Below, piece after piece: positions 39,603 through 50,700 of a DNA stretch of 64,000 nt. The stretch lies in assembly GCA_026874595.1 (NCBI GenBank), contig CM049309.1, forward strand, positions 70,226,926-70,290,925. The letters run 5' to 3'. A program made the translations under genes and the position numbers. The notes below the pieces were generated by a model. The model was given only the letters and a program-made list of their open reading frames with translations. It did no database searches and was not told where the DNA came from. The DNA is from Sipunculus nudus. Taxonomy: Eukaryota; Annelida; Sipuncula; Golfingiida; Sipunculidae. Within the stretch, counting starts at the first letter, position 1. Each line of letters starts with the position of its first letter.

Positions 39603-39965
39603 GAAGATGGCGCCACCTGTCTGGTCTACAAGAAAAGTCTCCAAGATGGATGGACATGCCAAATTTCAGACCAATAATTTTAACCACTCCTGAGATATGA
39701 GTAATTTTCATCATAATCCAGCGCACGGATAATTGCCACCCATGAACGGATGCAGACAGCAACAAAAGTCTTGAGTACAACATGGAGGTATCAAAGATCT
39801 GTGGACATGCACAATTTCAGACCAATAACTATGCCAGGTTTTAGAAAGATCCCTCCGAGGTTCTCAGAGGAGTTTTCTTGAACAGAATGCAGCCGTAGCG
39901 GGCAGCAAACCCGCTCAAAAACATAGTATCTGCAAGTCTTTGTTTTGGCAGATATAAATATATAA
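39548..39965. mobile_element. short family A-related element beside an (AT)n tract
   Basis: GGGACTCATGGGTCAT (a short hairpin) is followed by about 38 bases of AT dinucleotides, then GATGGCGCCACCTG and one family A unit. It ends AACATAGTATCTGC ... TTTTGGCAGATA, the family A distal end. Confidence 0.45.
39561..39598. repeat. (AT)19 microsatellite
   Basis: Pure AT dinucleotide run inside a short family A-related element. Confidence 0.9.
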
Positions 39966-40375
39966 GATTCCACATGTTTATAGGACCTGTCAACAGGATG
40001 GGGTAGAGGGAACGAAAAGGGTGAACGAGAGAGAGAGAGAGAGGAACTTATTCCAGGCAGCCTGAACCAGCTCATCTAGACAAAGGGGGCTGTCCAGCAG
40101 TGAAGTGATTACATGGGGAACTGACGGCTAGCTCTGTAGCACACTGCATACCACTGAAATGGGCTGGCTTGATGTAAACAATACTTGACATGGTGCTTGA
40201 AACATTGAATAAAATCTACAGTTTTTTATCAACTGGTTAAAAATTACAGATTGTAAAAGATTAATTCCTTATGTGTACAACATGTGAATATTAAATTATC
40301 AGTGCTTATATGAAGAATATAAAGAGTAATATTTATATTAAATATGATAAAAAAAAACAGGTCAGTTGTTTGATA

Positions 40376-40685
40376 TTAGGCAGTCTTGAAGTCTTGAAGG
40401 GTTTTAAATAGAAAATTGAGGTTTTTCCTTAATATCTCGAAGGAACGAAGTCGTAGTGACCAAATTTTCGGTATGGTTTGAAATTTTGGGGACATCAAAA
40501 GGTCCGCAGAATTTCGGATTTGTAGGTTCAATTGTTTCAAAACGTGCCAGTTTAACAAACGAACGGATGGACAGTATGACATACGGACGGAAAGCACGAA
40601 AGATGGACGGACGGATGGGCAAACAGCCAACAGACAAAGGACCATCCCTCTAGCTCAGTTCACTAATTGTCAGCTGAGCTAAAAA
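40376..40685. mobile_element. family H element end (D-related 5' end)
   Basis: AAATCGAGG-like text, TTTCAAAACGTGCC, ACGGACGGAAAGCACG tracts and then GACAAAGGACCATCCC, CTAGCTCAGTTCACTAATTG and TCAGCTGAGCTAAAAA. The same order occurs at 43960-44205. The open frames here are only repeat. Confidence 0.5.
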
Positions 40686-41339
40686 TTCATTATTATTAAA
40701 TATTTAATTATTAACAGTGATGGACAAAAGCTGATCACTTTTATTCCCCATTTTGCTGAGGCAGAAAAATAATGAACAACTCTTTTTAATTAGATTTTTT
40801 TATAAGGATAGGTCCATGGCCTGTTTGTGGCACTGTCTTTTTGAATGAGGATGAAGGTATATCAATGTGATAAGAATGATCTGTTAGGCCAAAATAAAAA
40901 AAGATGTGGTTCTCAGGCACTTTTTTTCAGAAATCAATGCGGGCGGGCGGTTTTTTTTTATTTTTAATTTTTTAGTATGTTTCGATAAAAATGTCAAATG
41001 ATAAGGGAAAAGCATGATAATAACAGATTTATTTTGCTAAACAAGTAAAAGCACTACATAACTAAGGAAATTGTATGATTGTATGATCTTCTTGAAAGAG
41101 ATGTCCGAGCCGCTGCAGCTAAAATTGGAAAGTTTCTATTGAAAATCAAAATCAAATTTTTTGATGCGGGGGTTCAAAGTTGATGCGGGTGGTGCCTGAG
41201 AACCATACCTTTTATTTTTTTGGCCTTATAATTATTAAGCCTTCTGGATTTCAGGTTTTATATGCACAGGGTTAGGAATAACCTAGAAGTCATAACTTGT
41301 TGTTAAGACATTAGAGGAAATCTCTGAGGTTCTATAATG

Positions 41340-41437
41340 AGATTTCACCAATAAAGCCGTGAGGCAATGGCGGGGTTTGTACCGGGGACCTTCAGCTCTA
41401 AAGTCCAACACCTTAACCATTAGGCTATTTCCTTCCT
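41340..41437 (-). mobile_element. tRNA-like SINE head or tRNA pseudogene
   Basis: The minus strand has TAGCCTAATGGTTAAGGTGT (A box-like), GGACTTTAGAGCTGAAGG (anticodon arm-like) and GGTACAAACCCCGCC (B box-like). Folding is imperfect, so it is not a functional tRNA gene. It lies inside repeat X copy 2. Confidence 0.45.
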
Positions 41438-41578
41438 CATCTTTTTTTTTTTATTAAATCAAAACTTTTTCAAGTTTTTAAATGTGATGACTTTGCAATA
41501 TAACATACATATCTGAATATATGTTGATTCAAAATTCTAAATTCGCCATCATTTATCCTTTAGTTTGCTCATACATCA

Positions 41579-43265
41579 TTGTATCCGCCAAAACGAAGTT
41601 TTGTCCTCTCTGCCCAGCGTCCGTTTGTGCGTCTGTTTCCACATATAAACCCACATATCTTGGGAACCGTTTGACCGAGCAGGAATTTTTTTTACACTAA
41701 TGTAGCCCTGGGATAGCTTTGTAACATACACAAAAAAGGTGGCGCCACCTGCAACCATGTTTGCACAGTGTCCATCTGTTCATCTGCCTTGGGTTAAAAT
41801 AACTCATATCTCTGCATTGGTTTGACTAATTCACCTAAGATTCGGCATGCGTATACATCCTAGATAGCTTTTTTTATTTTATGACGGGTGGCGCCACCTA
41901 TATTCACGTTAACGCTTCAGAAATCCAAGCTCATATCTCTGGAACCGTTTGACCGATCAGGAAAAAATTTTTACGCAAATCTAGCCCTTGGATAGCTTTA
42001 TAACATACACAAAAAAGGTGGCGCCACCTGCAACCATGTTTTCACAGCGTCCATCTGTTTGTCTGCCTTAGGTTAAAATCACTCATATCTCTGCAGTGGT
42101 TTAACTAATTCACCTGAAATTCGGCATGCGTATACATCCTAGATAGCTTTCTTGGTTTTATGACAGGTTGTAGAGATTATAACCTTGTCCAGAATGCATT
42201 GGTGACAACTTACAAGTCTCTGAGTTGATGTAAAAGATTCTTTATTTTAACTATACATTAGAGGGTATGCCGAGCCCCTGTTCAGGGCTTGGCCCCCAGT
42301 TTGTAACTGCCTCTCCCCCCTCAACATATCCTCAATCAAAATTCATAAACCATTTGTAAACCAACCAGAGATTTCCCTGACGTGTCACAACACATGCAAT
42401 TAAAGAATGGTGTGCACAGAAGCTGAATGTAAATGCAATTAGACTGAATAGAGTTGCCATGTAATCAAGGCTAAGCAATTACAGTCATTATGTAAATACC
42501 TTGCAACTCAGCTCTGAGATTTGAAAACACAAATCCCAATTAACTTTAACACCTGCAACTTACATAATATATAATAATGATGAAATACAGAAAGTGAGAA
42601 TTGTAGTAATAGACTGGCCCTTAGTACATTACAAGGTGGCGCCACCTACCTTCACGTTCACGCTGCAGACATCCAAGCTCATATCTCAGGAACTGTTCGA
42701 CCAATTAGGAAAAAAATTTACACAGATGTAGCCCTTGGATAGCTTTATAACATACACAAAAATGGTGGCGCCACCTGCAGCCATTTTTGCACTGCATCCA
42801 TCTGTTTGTCTGCCTTTGGTTAAAATCACTCATATCTCTGCAGTGAATTTACCAAATTACCTGAATTTGGCATGCGTATACATCCCGCATAGCTTTCTTG
42901 ATTTTATGACAGGTGGCGCCACCTACATTCACGTTCACGCTGCAGACTCGTTTAATCTTTATAACATACACAAAAATGGTGGGGCCACCTGCAGCCATTT
43001 TTGCACAGCATCCATCTATTTGTCTGCTGTGGGATAAAATCATTCATATCTCTGCAGTGGTTTGATTTTTCCACATGAAATTTTTATGTGTATATATCTT
43101 GGATAGTTTCTCGTTCAAATAACAGGTGGCGCCACCTACAATCATGTTTATGTGGCAGAGATCCATTCTAATATGTAACACATGTAACTCTATTTCCCCT
43201 TGCCACTCAATCCATGCCTCACTTCACCCGTCCTTCTCTGATTTTGGGGGATACATGTAGTTACA
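41579..43265 (+). mobile_element. family A element, copy 3, interrupted by a solo LTR
   Basis: Inverted relative to copies 1 and 2: TTGTATCCGCCAAAAC at the left, then units with palindromes at 41738, 41887, 42017, one split by the LTR (AGGT at 42165 / 42635), 42764, 42912, a degenerate site near 42978, and 43125, ending TTTTGGGGGATACATG. The terminal hairpin and CTAG seen in copies 1 and 2 are degraded or missing here. Confidence 0.65.
42169..42633 (-). mobile_element. solo LTR (465 bp) with 4-bp target duplication
   Basis: It begins TGTA and ends TACA, and is flanked by AGGT on both sides (42165-42168 and 42634-42637). Removing it and one AGGT restores an uninterrupted family A unit with an intact GGTGGCGCCACC. 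TG...CA ends and a 4-bp duplication fit a Gypsy- or BEL-type LTR. On the minus strand an AATAAAG lies toward the 3' part, suggesting that orientation. No internal coding region, tRNA primer site or second LTR is adjacent, so it is a solo LTR left by recombination. Confidence 0.75.
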
Positions 43266-43959
43266 TAATGAATACTGATGGGTTTAATTTTATTTTAAAT
43301 TATTTAAAAGGTAATTTATTTTTTAAAACATACTACATTACCTCTTGATTACTCCTTGATTACTATCCAAAGTAAAGTTTTGAACTTTTGTTGGAGTGGA
43401 AACAACTTTAAAGTTAAGAAAATACAGTTCAAACAATAACAATTATTGCATCACTCTTGGTGAATATGTGTGTGTGTGTGGGGGGGGGATGGGTTAACTA
43501 CTTTACACCTGTGACAGCAGGGGTGCTCAACCAGTCTTGTATTACTTATGGTTACCCAGGCAGGGCTGAAGTAACCAGAAGTGGGTTGCCTGGGGCTTGA
43601 CAATGCAAGTGAATACAATAGTATGAAATTTAAATTGATACTGCTTATAGGAAAAAAGTGCCATGGTCAATGTTGGGTCAAGTTTTAAGTATATGTTAAA
43701 TAAACTTATAACATTTACAAAATTTTGATCTGACTTCTGGTATATAATTGAATCTTGATTAAATAGTTATATAGTCAAGAAAAAAAGTCCCTAGCTTCAA
43801 CAATTATCTTTGAACGCGAGCCAATATATTTCCAGATTTAAGACATAGTGCATTATGTTTGAGCCCTTCAACTTCAACAATTTAAGCAATACTGACCTAA
43901 TTTCTGGCATATTATACAGGAATGGTTATATCAAACATGAATACAAAAACCCCAGTGGT

Positions 43960-44205
43960 TTTCATGGTGGGCAGTTTTGAAGTGTAACAATCGTTTTTTA
44001 CTGGAAAATCGAGGCTTTTTCTTAATTTTTTTAATGGAATGATGTAGCAGTGACTAGGTTTTCAGATTGGTAGAATTTAGGGACATCTAAGTAGAATTTT
44101 GAATCCGTAGGTAGAGCAGTTTCAAAACGTGCCTTGTTAACGGACTGCTAGACAGCAGATCTTCACTACAGCTCAGATGACTTATAGTCAGCTTAGCTAA
44201 AAATT
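43960..44205. mobile_element. family H element end, second copy
   Basis: Shares GTTTCAAAACGTGCC, GTTAACGGAC, ACTACAGCTCAGATGAC and CAGCTTAGCTAAAAA with 40376-40685, but lacks the tetranucleotide tract. Confidence 0.5.
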
Positions 44206-47200
44206 TTCATGTGTATGACATGAATGAGATCTGGGCATCCAAACCATGCTGTGAAAATCCATATGTCAGGAATATACTTAAAGGGACACATTTTTGTGAG
44301 GAGAATACTTGTTACTAATGAACATTGAAAGAGTTGGGCTTTTTTCATGGATCAAAGTAGCGCCAATTTGACTCTCTGACAAAAGATTCTCCCGACCAGC
44401 CTAAAACTTTGCGAGTAGTGTGTTCACAGCTGGGATGAAAGGTACATTAAGAGGACCAAAGGAATTTTTAATTTTCTTTTGAGGTGATTTAAAGCAAACA
44501 CTACTTCTAGACTGTTGAATACAACAGAACTATTCAATACAATCAAAAACACCATGTCACAACACAAATCTTATTGCTTAAAACTAGAAAGCTGCATTCT
44601 AAGGAATGTAAGCCTCTGCCATGTAGGGGGTCCCTATTGTGGGATGCCCCCAAAACCGTGTTTGCATTCACTTATTCAGCCCATATCCCAGGTTTATTCA
44701 TGCATAAGTGACTGCACCTTTGTGATTATTCCTTGAGGATGCTGAATCTGGATCATGAGCAAGATCCACACTCAGATCTTATCTATTCTTCATTGGCCCA
44801 TTCCTGAAATGCCCTGAAAAATTCATGAGATTATGTTCTTGATTGCAGGAGTTCTGTTGTGACAAACACACACACAAACAGGGATGAATGAATACCCTCC
44901 TGGCTAAGGCAAAAAGATAACTAACAAAAAGATTGGCACGAGGGGTTTATTGTGTATAATAAATATAAAGTGAAAACAAAGGTTTAGCTGCACAGATAAT
45001 CTATGATATATGATTTTCTAAAGTATAGAGATCAGATTGTGTATTTATCACAGGTGGTAAGTAAACTTTGCTACAAAAAGTACAAGTCTATCACAGAGCA
45101 ATTCTTTATAAACAAAAGGTACAATGTACTTTAGTTAACTATACGGATCCCACTGCTGAAATCATTCCCCTCTTAGTTTGCTATATCAACAACATACATG
45201 ATTTATATGCCAATATATTTATATTATTTCACTAATATCATATATACACACAGTATGTAATTTATGAATGGACCTTTGGTTGACAAATTCATTGGCCCTT
45301 TGGTCTTTTATATCACTCCATCAAAATAATACAGCAATGCATTAACAAAGAATATTTGAAAGATATTGTATTTTACAATGATAAATATATGAATTTATAT
45401 GAGGAATGACCATCAATACATGTAAATCTCAAAATTCTTCCATTCATTTAGTATTATGCTGCAATCACATGCAGTGTCATTTTTACAGATGTCACACATA
45501 TATATTTATATTTGGATATGTACATTAAATTCAGGAAAGTAAGCGGCATATCACAATTCAGTATATTAAAAATGTCATTACAGAGCTAATATGTGCCCAT
45601 TCCTGCAAAATACAAATTGTTGAGGAACATCATCTAATGCTTGCACAGGTTTTAAACAGACCTATAATTCTTCCCTTTTTATATTTTAGAAAAGGTTTCA
45701 AATAAGAAGCTGATATCATAACAAGTAGGCATAAGTCAGGACATTCTATCACATGTACTGGTAGTATTGGGGTACACCAGAATATCATAACTTGAAAACT
45801 ACACAGCTGATGAGGACCATTGGAGATAATCATGGGCACTTTATATCTCCTACTGAAGTAAAACACAAATATTAATCTTGATGATATATTTTACAGGTGA
45901 AATGTTCACTCTGTTTAATAAGGCCATGAGTTTGATCAAAGGCATCAAGTATCACAGGTGAATTTCATAATGTATAGTAGATCTCATGCTTACGGTCACT
46001 CCTAGAAAGCGGCCAGACCCCTCTATTAAGGACAGATTCCTTGGTCTCATTTGATTCTATATTCTGAAAGCTTACCATCTAAATAAAGGAACTCTGCCAT
46101 AATAAGGCCTCATTCATACAGCCCTCATGATTACCTTGATATACTATGGTTCAAACTTAAGCAGCACCAGTAATTAGATAAGATGCTCAAAACTTGACTG
46201 AGATTTTTCTGAGGGAGAACAATACATAAAACATAACTAATAAGTGACTGTAAAATAAGTAGCTAAAAAACACAAAGTCTATTCCACCTTACTACACATC
46301 AGGAATTATAGAGAATATGAAATGTGTACTAAATAAATATAAAAAGACAATAGTGTATATTCATATATTTAATGATAAAAATAAAAAAAAAAACAAAGTA
46401 CTATTATAAGCACATAGAGATGCCATAAAAATTACGCTGCTTTGTAAAATAAAAATAAAATAATAAGTAGGTAATTTAAGTAAAATATGGAAAATAGCCT
46501 CACTTGATTAAGGTAGTTTTAGTTTACCTATGAAATAAAAAAAAACAACAAATAAAACTGCAATATAGCTGTGAGCTTGCAAGCATTTAAATTTCAATGA
46601 GCAATGGAAATATGAAATAAATTAACATTTTCAAATATTATATATAGAACAGGGTAAAAATTAATTCTGTTCTCATATTCTTAGCAAATAATGTACCAGG
46701 TAAATGATTAATTCAGATCACAGCACAACGAAGGATTCAATGTTATATGCGAACCTTTAACATTTAACCTCTGACCTTGTGATGATTATGCTATGACTGT
46801 ACTCCCAGGATGAGTAAACAATTATGCAGCCAATAAGCATGCAATATGCAAATCCAATTTATAGTTGAAAGATTTATCTAAATACACTGATAGTGACTGC
46901 TCTTGTTTGTCTTGAAAGGTTACTGACAGTGTCTGTCATTAATGATGTTTTTGTACAGACATGATTACAATAACAGATTTGGTGTTACTGTAAGGGATAA
47001 ATGTACCCATAATGAAGATATGAAATGATGATATAATATGGATACCCTTGGACTGTTCACAGGAAAATAAATACAAAGAAATATATTTAAATGATAAAAT
47101 ATATATAATGAAAGCACAAATGTAACTGTAGCAACAAGATTATATACATTCACTACCCATAAACATTGCAGTAATGGTTTGACAAATGGGTCGAATGATG

Positions 47201-47329
47201 TACAAGCATTAGTATACAGATGTATTTCTTGAATAATCATATATAACAATTGTAACAATAATCATTTAATATATAACAAAATATTTATAAACTAACAAGA
47301 CCTCTGTATGTATGTTATGGTAAAGTGTA

Positions 47330-47333
<4 letters not shown>
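44206..47333. other. 3' flank of the LOXHD1-like gene without recognisable gene
   Basis: Strongly AT-rich. Neither strand shows an exon-like segment with splice sites, and no recurrent repeat from elsewhere in the window was seen apart from TTAAAGGGACACATTT at 44280, which resembles a TTAAAGGG-type MITE end. Confidence 0.4.

Positions 47334-47423
<90 letters not shown>
47334..47423. repeat. (TA)n about 70 bp followed by (GT)n
   Basis: An almost pure TA tract to 47404, then about nine GT units. It lies just beyond the candidate polyadenylation signal of the LOXHD1-like gene. Confidence 0.9.
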
Positions 47424-47424
<1 letters not shown>

Positions 47425-47469
47425 ATGTGTATACACACATATATCAACATGTGAGTTACTATATTCTTC

Positions 47470-47475
47470 TTTAAT
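47470..47475 (-). terminator. possible polyadenylation signal (ATTAAA) of the LOXHD1-like gene
   Basis: On the minus strand ATTAAA lies about 180 bases after the stop codon, just before a GT-rich and then a long TA tract. It is the first recognisable hexamer downstream of the stop. ATTAAA is the commonest variant of AATAAA, but the assignment rests on position only. Confidence 0.35.
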
Positions 47476-47584
47476 GTGATGAAAATGTATCTCAATAAGT
47501 CAGTTCACGGGGAACTTGAACAGATCATGTTTGTTAGTCCTGCTGTGGTGCCTGTGGTGGGGACCATATATAATCATGTTTTTC

Positions 47585-47646
47585 AGTGGCACCCTCTGGT
47601 GGTGAAAGCTAGTAAACATAACTGTAAGTGGTGCCCCCTAGTGCTG
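47585..47646 (-). promoter_or_regulatory. two CTCF-like motifs in the last exon / 3' UTR
   Basis: On the minus strand 47646-47626 reads CAGCACTAGGGGGCACCAC and 47604-47585 reads CACCACCAGAGGGTGCCACT. Both resemble the CTCF core CCA(C)NAGGGGGCRC, in the same orientation about 40 bases apart. CTCF is conserved in bilaterians, but binding here is only inferred from the motif. Confidence 0.4.
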
Positions 47647-47655
47647 AGTTCTCTA

Positions 47656-47770
47656 TTACTTCTTCCCTTTCCCATTCTTTCCTTTAGCTTTGGGGTCATT
47701 CTTCACTGGCTCTTTCTTCCCCTCAAGTTCTCTCTCTATCTTTCCATCTGCCTCACCAGAACCAAGCCAG
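47656..47770 (-). CDS. LOXHD1: LOXHD1-like terminal coding exon with basic tail and stop
   Basis: The acceptor CTCTTCAG at 47771-47772 is followed by one base that completes the Asn codon begun in the previous exon (FPCD-NW). The exon then encodes LGSGEADGKIERELEG and a Lys/Gly-rich tail, ending with TAA at 47658-47656. W-L-x-x-x-E-x-D-G-K-I-x-R-E-L is the expected end of a LOXHD1 PLAT repeat, which confirms the splice. The basic, low-complexity tail is probably disordered. Confidence 0.85.
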
Positions 47771-50700
47771 CTGAAGAGTAAAGTAAAAGCTATATGAATA
47801 ATATTCTTTATTATAAATGAGTATTCAGCAATAACTCAGTATTGTTCATTTATGCCTGTTCCCAACTGTGCTGTTATCTATTCAAACCTCTTTTTCCATT
47901 ACACTTCATAGCTATATAATAAAATAATGCACTGATATACAGAGATAACAGAGACTAATTTGACAGGAAAATGATGCTATAACATTAGAATAATGAGTAA
48001 CAAAAAATATCTTGGAGTAACCTGACATATGAAAGGAATACAATTTTCCAAAAAAAAACTCAGCCAGGCTATCATACTTCTGTCCAATCAAGTGACATCT
48101 GGTGGTAGATCATGAAACTAAAAGAGGAAGAGGAACTGAAGGGGCCCAACCATGTATTACTGTATCAGTGTTGGTCCCATATTGTTGTGTATGTGTTTTT
48201 AAAAAGTCACACTTATACTAACTACAACCAGTCATTCAAAATTCAAATGTAAATTGCCATTTTAATTTGATATTGAATCCGGTTCCTAATCTTAAACCTT
48301 AAAATACTCATTTTATGTGTAATATGAATAAATAAATAAAATATTGATATATACATTTGAATAATTGGAGAAAAACCTACTTGTCACATGGGAAGACATA
48401 TTGCTCTTTGGCATCTTCTGTTTCCTTGACGATGACTTTGTCAAGGTACCAGCCGGCTCCTCCACCTGCATCATCGTGACCAATGGTGACCTTCTTCAGC
48501 TCTCCTAGACCAATGGCCCCCACTGTGAAGGTGTCCGTCTGTAAATTACGGGGGGAAATATGAACAGATGATTAATGAATAATATTTTGATCATTTCAAG
48601 CAAAGCTATTTTTTTTCATATGAATTCTTTTTTTCTGGGGTTTACAAAATCCAAAGCTTTAAATAAGTGTTATTTGTGAGAAAGATATTCTTTTGATTTC
48701 TTACTTTACAAAATATGAATATTTGCATACTCTGCAGAAAAATATATGAAATTAACAAAAATGTGATCTAATTGTAATCAAATTATAAGTTCAGAATGAA
48801 ATTTATTCTGAACACTTTTATTACTAGGCCACAGGTCATTATGCAAACTTTCAAAAATGGAGTTTGTCTTGATGGTCCAGAAGAATTTGCTTGGAGGGGA
48901 GGGGATTCTGAATGGACGGCCTGAGGATTACCAGTTTGGTGGTGACCACCGTGAGGTTGGCATCCATGGATGTCCAAAGGTTATGGCTGGATGATACTTC
49001 CGAGTTTGATTGAAGGAGTGTGATCAGGTGGTTCTATGGAGTTTGGACAAATGACCCACAGAATTTGGCAGGAAGAACTTGGTCAGAGAATACTGGCTAA
49101 ATGGCTTGAGTTTTGAGGGAGCTTTGGCCAAGTACTTGCATACTTGCATGTACTTGCTTGTTTAGTTGGATGGCAGAACTGAGTTTAGCTGGATGGTCAG
49201 GGTGACAAATACTGGGACATTTGACTTGAATATCTTGGGGATTTTGACCAAGTGGTTACAGTTAGTTTATTCAAATGGCAGAGCTGAGTTTAGCTGGATG
49301 GTCCTGGTAAGTTTTGTTGGATGGTCCTTGGAAAGTTGGCTTTGATTTCTTGGAGCTTTTGGCCAAGTGGTTGCAGTAAGTTTAGTTGGATGGTGGAGGG
49401 GTTTTAGTGTGGCCTTATGGAGGTTTGCTAAGTAATCCTGTCAATGTTGAGGAGGGTGTGGGGAAACAGCTTGATGGTCCCAGCATGTCCTACCTTTCCC
49501 TTCTCAAACATGTCTTTGCCTTCTTTGCTCTTCAGAAGGAAGCGTTTTCCAGAGTCTGCTTTCTCTCCATGCAGGATGATGTACACGTGGGCATCTGTGC
49601 CTCCTCCAAACTCCTTACCTGTCACTGTCTGCACAACGTAACCAGTCACTGCAATGAACAGAATGACATAACAATAAATCCCCAAGGAAGATAAAATATG
49701 GGAACCTAAAAATTAAATAAGTATCCAGGATCTTGTAGTTAGAGAGCATGGGAGCTAGGGCTAAGTGTGGCCCTGATCACACAACTGTTCAATCTAACCA
49801 TGATGCTGTCAACAGTGGGCTAATTAAAACAAAGGAAGCTAACAGGCCAGTATTCCTCATTTAGGTCAAGTTATTTTCAAAATAATTAGTGTGTCATGGA
49901 TCTTTCCAAACGAAAGCGTCCAATGGCTCTGACATTTCCAAATGCTAGTGCATGTAGCACTATCTAACAACTGATTATGGTATCAAACGATGCCAACAAG
50001 CGGTGCTGTCTTGCATATTTTAGTTTGATATTATCAATTCTATGGGACTGCAAGCAATATTAAAGGTATATATGAAGTGTTTTAAAATGAAAGCAATATA
50101 AAGGTTAAACTTTATGTTATCTAATTGAAAATTAAACCAATACTGTTCATTTTCTTAAAAAAATCCTTTATTATCACTCAACACCACCTGATATTTTAAC
50201 AGTATTTTTGACCTTCCAAACAATGTTCAATGCAAAAGAAATATAACTGCTAAATTATGCTTCCATTTATAATATGTTCCAAGTTTGTTTTGATTTTATA
50301 AATGAAATTCAGTTCTCAGAAGGCCATGACCACTGATTCTCCAAGCAGTATCTAAGTCTATTTAATTGGTTTAGACGGCTGTTTTTGTGTGACCACAAAA
50401 CTTATATTACTTGTTGATACTGAAATAATTATTCAATATTCAGTTATATCAGAAACAGGGATGTGAAGTTAAAAAATAAAGGAAAATACAGGAGATTACA
50501 GATTACAACTTATTCATACGAAAATACAGGAAATAAAGGAGCCAGCTGAAGCCCTGTAAAAGATAAAAAGGGCCCAAGAACTGAAGGATGATTTTAACTA
50601 TAAACTTGAACTTAAAGAAATTAAATTATGGCTTAGAACACCTTGTCAAGTAAAATCTGTCATCCCTGGAACAGGTAAAACTACTGTCAGTGTATGTATG

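Larger units (their letters stand above)
40720..43800. repeat. repeat X, copy 2, split by family A copy 3
   Basis: Blocks shared with 12900-13720 in the same order: GCTGAGGCAGAAAAATAATG, ATATAACATACATATCTGAA, GGAGTGGAAACAACTTTAAA with a GT/G run, and AGTGCCATGGTCAA. Family A copy 3 lies between the second and third block. Confidence 0.5.

Noticed and set aside
42735-43043. Frames of 64-100 codons on both strands with repeated motifs
   Set aside because: Produced by tandem family A units and the palindrome.
47292-47495. 67-codon frame of Ile-Tyr repeats
   Set aside because: Translation of the (TA)n microsatellite.
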